A DNA stretch of 64,000 nt from NCBI GenBank assembly GCA_028015245.1, contig CM051389.1, forward strand, positions 1,890,814-1,954,813. Direction: 5' to 3'. The notes beneath the pieces are model-generated. The model had not been told where the DNA came from. It was given only the letters and a program-made list of their open reading frames with translations, and did no database searches. Origin of the DNA: Cardamine occulta (taxonomy: Eukaryota; Streptophyta; Magnoliopsida; Brassicales; Brassicaceae). Both the position numbers and the translations under genes were made by a program. Of the stretch, positions 57,162 through 64,000 are shown one piece after another (position 1 is the stretch's first letter; the number at the start of each line of letters is the position of its first letter).

Positions 57162-59371
57162 GCTTAACCATCGAGAATTAATGTGTTTTATTAGTCGGTA
57201 TGTAAAATTGACTACGGAAAACTGTAACCCTTTTTTTAGCGTCTAACAATCCGGATAATTCATTTTATAATCGTAAAATTAAAATGTTTATATTTGAGTC
57301 GAAGGAGATAGTAAAATTGGTGGTTTAAAGGAGGGCTAAAAATTGTAAGAATTTATACAGAAGAAGAGGCAAGCATGTGACAGAATCTGAAACCCTAGAG
57401 GATGTCACAATATTTAAAAAATTGACGCTAAAATGATGAGAAAGATCAAGCTTATAAAATGCGTCATTATGCATTAATTAATGTAAGAATCTTTATGGGA
57501 TCATGTGCATTTCCATAATCTAATCTTTTGCAGCTTTGCTGGATATTTATTCCTCATTTTTTAATAATCTCTTCCGAAAAATATGATTTGTTTATTTTTT
57601 TGGCATTTTGGTGACAGTATATCAGATGCCAACATGCATTTTCAAATATTTTTAATAGTTATAGTATAATTATAGTGTAGCTACAACCAAACAAAGAATT
57701 ACCCGTAAAGAAGAGCTGGCTATGTGGCTATGTGGCTATGTGCTTGCTGCTTCAAATTCCCATATTAACTACTCACTTCCAATGGGAAAATGGGTCATAA
57801 GAATATCAACTAAAAGTAGATAACATCACGATATAGTGTCTTTAAGCTATATTATATAACTTACAACGATCAATTTGTAAATGGGTTTTATCAGTTTGTT
57901 TTTAGTCATTGTTGTTAATTTATTCCAAAACTATGTGTTATATACGGTGTAGAACCATTACGTGTCTTATATTCGCTCAAAAAGAGACGTATTCATGAAA
58001 TTGGATTTATGAACTTTATTTTTACGTAGACTATAATGGGATTTATAAATTTGGGCCATAAACGTTGCTACTAAAGTACAATATAAAACCGTGTAGATTA
58101 AAAATGTTGGATTTTTTTTCTGTATTCTGTAAGCTCTAACGAAAGACAAATAATATATTATACTTAACCAAAAAATGATATTTTATATTAGTGAAAATAT
58201 CATATAGTGATAAAAGATAAAGGAGAGATGGGATGCATGTGACTGGCAATGACATGAAGGATAGTGGTTCGATGTTTTGGACTTTGTTTAAGTGTTAGCA
58301 AACGATCTTTAATTCGTTGCCATTTCACGTTGCCACATATATTTAAACTTTTTCAATATTTTTATTTCTCTTGTCAACGGTCGAATTACGGTATTTTTGT
58401 ACACACATATATTATATATATCACAATACAAAAACTCAAGTGGGACTTTGGGACCGACTTTCGCGAGGGGTCATCTTATTGGGTGAAGACTAAATAGAAT
58501 GAATATAAATTCTATTGGCAAAATTAAAACAAGGTCGAGAGACTATGCTTAGGTTGGTATAGAGGCATATATATATATATATAATACATGTGTATGTAAA
58601 TTTCCTTGATGTGACAGATAACACTGATAGCTAACATTTTTACTCTCAATCCGGCTTGATTGGCTGCAATCAAAGAGTATCAAATATTATAAATTTTTAC
58701 TACAATGCTTCCAAGAATATTTAATTCCGTTTAAATGGCTACACCATAAATTCAGGCATTTCAGGACCTAATTCCCGTTAATTATACTTGTCAGATTAGT
58801 GCAGAAAAACATATCCTGAACAGTTAGTTATATTAGTTTGTGTTCTGATCAAGAAGACCTTGAAAAAATGGTGTTGAGTCTCTTGAATATATTTAACAGA
58901 AAACTGGATGAATTATGCTGAACGGCTTAGTTTAAAATTGCGGTTCTCTGATCTCTGTTACTCTTTTTACTCAAACATGTAACTATAATTTTCTCTAGTT
59001 TATTTAATTTCAAATAGATGGTCATTAATGTTAAATTATAAACAGAAACATAGTCATGAGAATTTTTTGTACTCTTTACTATTTTAAATTTTGTAAATTG
59101 AAAACGCGAATGTCAAAACCGAAATTAGATTTCTTTTCATATTGTGAGTTAATTTTTTTAGAGAATCAATAACAAAGAAATGGAAAATCTTTTTTATCAC
59201 ACAAACAAAAAAGATAACGAAACGGAACACATATTTTGGGTCAATGTAATTGGGCTTTTAAATGTAAGGCACAATTAGATCTGGCATTTACAAAGCCCAA
59301 TAGGAGAGGTAAGCCATACCTTTTCAAGAAAGAGGATTTTGAAAATAGGAGAGGTAAGCCATACCTTTTAT
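57162..59371. other. Right part of the 7.16-kb insertion
   Basis: No gene seen. A (TA)n lies at 58568-58582. At 59299-59368 there is a ~40-bp direct repeat with AATAGGAGAGGTAAGCCATA and CCTTTT. Confidence 0.5.
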
Positions 59372-59475
59372 CCGACGGATTTCTAATAGATATATATTTT
59401 TGGAAAATTATCAGGTATCCGATGGTTATCCGTCGGAAGTTTTCGACGAATACGAATCCGTCGGAAAATCCATCT
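59372..59475. repeat. CCGACGGA-type subterminal repeats (CACTA-like fragment)
   Basis: TCCGACGGATTTC, ATCCGTCGGAAG, TTTTCGACGAAT and ATCCGTCGGAAAATCC occur within 100 bp in both orientations. Such arrays mark the ends of plant CACTA (Spm) elements. The terminal CACTA and a second end are not visible, so it is a fragment. Confidence 0.55.
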
Positions 59476-59618
59476 GATTGCGGTTAGCTTTCTGGAAATA
59501 CTACAAAAAGCTATAAGTAAATATTAGAATAATTAATCGTTGTAAGCATATTCTTATTCTTGTTCATTATAATCTAGCATTTGATAGTTACTTCTTAGAA
59601 GCCAATCGTCAACGATAT

Positions 59619-61344
59619 TCAGAGGCAATACCCATTAGTAAAATCCATCATAGTGAATGAACTAAGCTCGAAGTCATCTTCAAGAACCCAAAAAGTGTCG
59701 AAAAGGTTCGGAACCGTAGTTGCGACTTCAACATCAGTTTGTATTGAGTGGACCGGTTTCGATTTCTGTTTGAGTTTAGACTCGTCAACTAAAGCATCGA
59801 GTCTTAAAGTTAAAACCTTTTCTCCGGCGATCTCTTGATGAGAGGGAGAAGTTGTGCTTGTGAGGACCAAAGGCGACGGAGATTCCGAGGGTTTGGCCGG
59901 AAATGAATGATCTCCGAGACCAAGTTTTTTGCTGAGATGAGTTTTCCAATAATTCTTTACTTGGTTGTCTGTTCTTCCCGGCACTCTCTTTGCTATCAAA
60001 GACCATCTAAAAAACAATGATTTTAGAAACAAAATGATATGAATTGTTGTTATTAAAAGTTATTTTACTACCTATATAGTCTTATAAATATGATGTTTTT
60101 TTAACATCTATAAATTAAATTTGATGTTTTGTTAGTTTTTATATATCTATATAATATTAATATATATTTCCTAACATCTTACATGAGTTTTTTTTTTGAC
60201 ATCAACATATTACATGATTATTAATGTTTAGTTGTAGGATAATAATAAATCAATTAAATTTTTTTTTATTGGAGATTTTATAATTTTTTATATATGTGCC
60301 AACACTTTTGAAACATGGAATTTTGTAAAACTGAGTAATAATTACTTATGCTTAGGTAAGAGTTAATGCTTATGGACCTGTATAGAGCACGTGCGTAATA
60401 CATGTAGTCCGATTGTGTACGTTGATATGTTGCAGATGTTATATGAGACAATATACATATGCTCTATATATTAAATGATTACATTTATGATTCAACTGTA
60501 AAGTTCGAGGAAGCATATTTTTGAATAAAAAACCTAGCTACGTATGTATATTAATGGCCGAAAAAACAAGAGACAGATCTAAGATTTTTGATTCAAATTT
60601 ACGACTTTATATATGTAGATTAATAAAATGATCATGATTTATATTTTCTATGATCATGAGTTAGATACATATGATATATAGAGCTAGCAAGATGTATACG
60701 TTTAAAAAAATTAGAGATTAGCGTGAATTGAGGATCAAACAACAAAACATATATTATATCTTTACTGATCATGGACCTCATGGTTTAGATATATGTGATA
60801 AATAGCTAGCAATATGTACACATATAACAATTTAGGGATACGTGTGAATTAAGCACCGAATAACAAAAGACATATATATCTCACATGTATGTAACTAATC
60901 GAATTGTTTTAAAGAAAATAGAGCAAGATAATCCATGGATATATAAATATTTCAGAGAAGGAAAAAAAAAAACCTGTTGCCAAGGAGCTTGTGGAGTCTA
61001 ATGATGAGATCTTCTTCTTGGTCAGTGAAATTGCCTCTGTTCACATCAGGGCTTAAATAGTTCATCCATCTCAATCTACAACTCTTCCCGCATCTCTTGA
61101 GCCCTAAATTATCATCCCAATTTCAATCTTTAGTACTTTTGTTTTCTTACATCAAACGAGAGAAACAAGAGAGAGAGAGAGATAGAGAGGGAGAGAGAGA
61201 GAGCAAAATACCAGTTTTCTTGGCGATGCGGTTCCAGTGGCCTTGCCCATGAGTTCGGACATAATCCATAAGGATCTTGTCTTCTTCCACTGTCCATAAA
61301 CCTTTCTTGTATTCCAGTTCTTTTCCATATATTGTCATTCTCAT
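59619..61344 (-). CDS. MYB23: R2R3-MYB transcription factor MYB23, copy B
   Basis: Exons 61344-61212, 61103-60974, 60006-59619, in phase, 216 aa, the same structure as copy A. R2 reads DKILMDYVRTHGQGHWNRIA. R3 keeps the GL3/EGL3-binding signature and RVPGRTDNQVKNYW. The C-terminus is PNLFDTFWVLEDDFELSSFT and MMDFTNGYCL. All splice sites are intact. The promoter is colinear with copy A for about 700 bp, until the fold-back insertion at 62036. It should be functional and redundant with copy A, or divided from it by the distal differences. Confidence 0.93.
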
Positions 61345-62035
61345 CCTCTTTTATCACTTCTCTTGATCCCGAGAGAGAGAGATAGAGAGAGAGAGATTGA
61401 AGGTGGATGAGTCAGTGGCGCATGTTTAGTCGAGCCCTACTCTATTTTTATATGATTCCTCGTGAAGTATTATAGTACTGTACTAATTTGTTTATGCACA
61501 TATACATAAGAACATGTTTGTATGATGTTGTATCTCCAAAAAGGTCTTTCTATGGTAAAGTCGATCCCTAAATTTGTTTTACCAATAAGTCAACGTACCG
61601 AAATTGGTATACCAATTTAAACGGGAGTAGATAATTTATTTAAATGTTCTTTAAGAAATATATTTATTTATATAATACATATATGAATTTTCCTAGAAGA
61701 TAAATTTAAGGGGTTGAATTTATACATTGCTGCATGATTTGGAATGTATATTTTTGCGTATGTATATTTTAAAGTATATTTAGTTATAGCTCCGTAACAA
61801 AATGTTTAAAATCATTAGCCAATAGGCAAGTAGCTAGGCAATCATGATGTTATCCAAGGTAGCGACAATTTGGATATTAGGGAAACTATAAAAAGAATTT
61901 GAATAGCTTGTTGACTCTCGATTTTGTTGGTTTTGGTTGACAAGACAAAAAAAAGTGATCCTAATTTCCCATAGGGTTACAACTTACAATAAGGCTATGC
62001 GAAATCGAGAAATAGACAAATATTTAGTATGTTTT
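61345..62035. other. MYB23-B proximal upstream region
   Basis: Matches 48875-49590 of copy A. The leader has a GA run and a GATGAGTCAGTGG insertion near 61408 that copy A lacks. No other gene. Confidence 0.6.
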
Positions 62036-62176
62036 TGTGAAAAAATCTCCTATGTTTTACCCGAAAAAAGAAAAATAAATAGCAGTTCATTATATTTTCC
62101 TTTTGATCGTAGTCCAGAAAAATATAATGAACTGCTATTTAATTTTCCCTTTTTGGGTAAAACTTAGAAATTTTTT
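62036..62176. repeat. Fold-back palindrome in copy B only
   Basis: AAATAGCAGTTCATTATATT (ending ~62101) is followed, after a few bases, by its inverse AATATAATGAACTGCTATTT (from ~62120). The inverted arm extends back to the GTTTTACCCGAAAAAAG stretch, giving arms of about 65 bp. Copy A has only one arm at 49585-49650. Confidence 0.88.
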
Positions 62177-62275
62177 TTGAATTAAATCAGAATAAATATA
62201 AAATTCTGAACAAAGCGAATATCGAATAAACCGAACCAAATTACCCGATTAAACCAAACGCCCAGGCCTAATCAA
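62177..62275. mobile_element. TIR-element fragment next to the palindrome
   Basis: About 95 bp absent from copy A. It ends with GCCCAGGCCTAA, whose complement TTAGGCCTGGGC is a common hAT-like element start in Brassicaceae, and holds AAACCGAACCAAATTACCCG. Only one end is seen. Confidence 0.5.
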
Positions 62276-63468
62276 AAGTTAATCTACACGCTATGTTTTT
62301 CCTGTTTATTTTAAATATATCGTTGGTAGAAAGGTTTTGAAAGAAAAACCTGAAATTTAGTTACTTTGTTTTCCTCAAAATCTAATAAGAGTGTAAAAAC
62401 TGTAACAAGATATGTGAAGCTAGACATGTGTACACCTCAACTAACAAGTTAAGTAGAAGTGATAGTTCAAAAGGTAATTAATATTGAACACTGCTCCCTT
62501 GGGATAGGCAGATACCATTTTTAACTTATTATATTAATACCAATTACATAAGATCCAGTATATGTTGTGTCTATGTTTATGAGTATTAATTTTTCTCGGA
62601 TTCCGATGTGTGGATAGTTAATTAATTAATCGAATTCGATATGTATGAATTATCAAATTTTGATAAACCAAAATAGTTCAATTGAATTTTAAAAAGAAAA
62701 CAAGAAAAGTTCAAATAACTTGTTTAGACAGATTTATTGATTTTAATTTGATTAACTATTCTCTTCCGTACTTCAATTGAAATTTTGCAAACAAATTGTT
62801 CTTAACTAACTATAAAATGAGACATCTTTGATACAAATTAAACATCCGTGATACCAAACTCTGGACGGTACAGTATGATAATCACTCCTCTTAATATATC
62901 ATGTCATGGATGTTAATTATGCATGTCTATAAATTATAGCCTCAACTTGATTTAGCCTACTTTTATAAGTTTTTATGGATAGTTAATGATATAGGACCTA
63001 TAGACTTCTTAATTCCAAAACTTACTTTCAAACCAACCCAACTAGTTGATGTCGATCATCTAATCTATTAACTACACTAACATTCATACACTGTATCTCT
63101 AAAGCCCTAGAGACTAAAAGAAATGAGTAATAGCGACAATTTTTTTAATACTATATTATACGAGTACGTATATGATTTCGCAAATGGGCACAAAAAATTT
63201 GAGAGAAATTAATTTTGTGACATAAAAGTTTGTTAACAAATTTTATTTTATTTGGTTTAAATGTGAAATTTATTTAAAGATATAAAGAATGTTATTTACA
63301 AAATATTGTTAACAAATTTGTCTAAGCAAATTGGTAGAAGAGGCAACCCTCCTCATCATCAGCTCGCCAATCGGAATCCTACCTCATGACTTGGTCCGAT
63401 ATATATATCCCTAACCATTTCCAACCATTTTATTCCAACCATTTTATTTAGTTGGAGCATATGGAGTT

Positions 63469-63492
63469 GGGGGGTGGGGGGGGGGGGGGGGT
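63469..63492. repeat. G tract in copy B
   Basis: Two G plus four G, one T and then seventeen G, where copy A has GTTAAGAGAGGGTAATG (about 50834). A 16-bp duplication (TCCAACCATTTTATT) lies just upstream at 63419-63450, also only in B. Confidence 0.85.
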
Positions 63493-63575
63493 ATGTACAA
63501 ACAGTTTTCATGGCAAGATCCGGTAGTTTACATTTTCAGCTTATAACTAACCGAAATGGCTGATTTAAAAGTTTA

Positions 63576-63887
63576 TATTTGAGTTTCAATGAGTTTTGAG
63601 ATTATTTGGTTAAATTTTGGTGAATTAAAAATTTTGTTATTATAGTTTCTGAAATTTCACCTAAAATTATGAAGTTTTGATTTTTGTATTTTTAACTAAG
63701 AATAAATCCCCTGAAATTTTCAAATCTAATTCTTAAAATGTTTTCAATAGCAGTGGATTTGATTGCATATTTTTAAATCATCAATCTAATAACACTTAAT
63801 TTTTAAAAATATTTTAAAATTTATGTTTTAATTACATATGATTTATCATTTTAATTCAAATATCTCCAAATGCTCAGTTCAATACAC
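63576..63887. mobile_element. MITE-like element d
   Basis: The copy B equivalent of element b (50930-51253), in the same orientation, with several small deletions. Confidence 0.65.
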
Positions 63888-64000
63888 CTTTTTTTAAATA
63901 GTAGGGCTGTATTGAGAATAAATGTTCCACGTCGAAAGTTAGACATGGATCATGAGTAATATATAAAAAGATATGAGTCAATCCACTCATTGCCAATTAA

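Larger units (their letters stand above)
59495..64000. repeat. MYB23 duplication block, copy B
   Basis: Colinear with 47022-51365 and still matching at the end of the window. It begins abruptly at GAAATACTAC, where copy A continues leftward into flank R. Confidence 0.92.

Overview
The window is nuclear DNA of a Brassicaceae plant, most likely an Arabidopsis-genus relative of A. thaliana. It is AT-rich, has spliced genes with GT..AG introns, plant-type U6 promoters, and proteins that closely resemble A. thaliana proteins as I remember them. The order COX5C - CRK42-like kinase - GRXC2 - MYB24 - PWWP protein - MYB23 matches the A. thaliana chromosome 5 block around At5g40330-At5g40382, apart from a missing MYB115, an additional DUF1645 gene and a second MYB23. 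No database search was possible; family names come from motif reading and memory.

Region 1 (1-6.53 kb) is most of a VANDAL-type Mutator-like element (MULE). It has a broken transposase (vanA-like, + strand), a coiled-coil remnant (vanB-like position) and a largely open DUF1985 gene (vanC-like, - strand), plus two arrays of about 43-bp and 51-bp tandem repeats. The first array carries exact matches to the YAGTATTAY motif I remember as the target of the VANDAL21 anti-silencing protein VANC.

Region 2 (6.53-19.6 kb) is a tandem cluster of four damaged F-box (F-box associated) genes, all on the - strand. Interleaved are four U6-like snRNA copies, two of them with a full plant USE + TATA promoter, and copies of an unrecognised short ORF. 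Insertions include a tRNA-type SINE, the 3' end of a Ty1/copia element and a solo LTR.

Region 3 (20-45 kb) holds intact single-copy genes: COX5C (mitochondrial complex IV subunit), a cysteine-rich receptor-like kinase (CRK42 type), glutaredoxin GRXC2, the stamen R2R3-MYB MYB24, a PWWP chromatin protein and a DUF1645 protein. Between them lie small non-LTR, TIR-type and MITE-like insertions.

Region 4 (46-64 kb) is a tandem duplication, unit about 5.3 kb, of MYB23 (GL1/WER-type trichome R2R3-MYB). Both copies have complete coding sequences. A 7.16-kb stretch separates the second copy from its own flank, and inside that stretch is a full-length 3.8-kb MULE with about 210-bp terminal inverted repeats, a 10-bp target duplication and a transposase broken by nonsense codons. 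Copy B also has a fold-back palindrome, a fragment of another element and a G-tract that copy A lacks.

The single-copy genes act separately: respiration, receptor signalling, redox, flower and trichome transcription, chromatin. The window's main interest lies in its repeats: a possible surviving anti-silencing gene in a dead VANDAL, co-amplified F-box and U6-like genes, and the recent MYB23 duplication.
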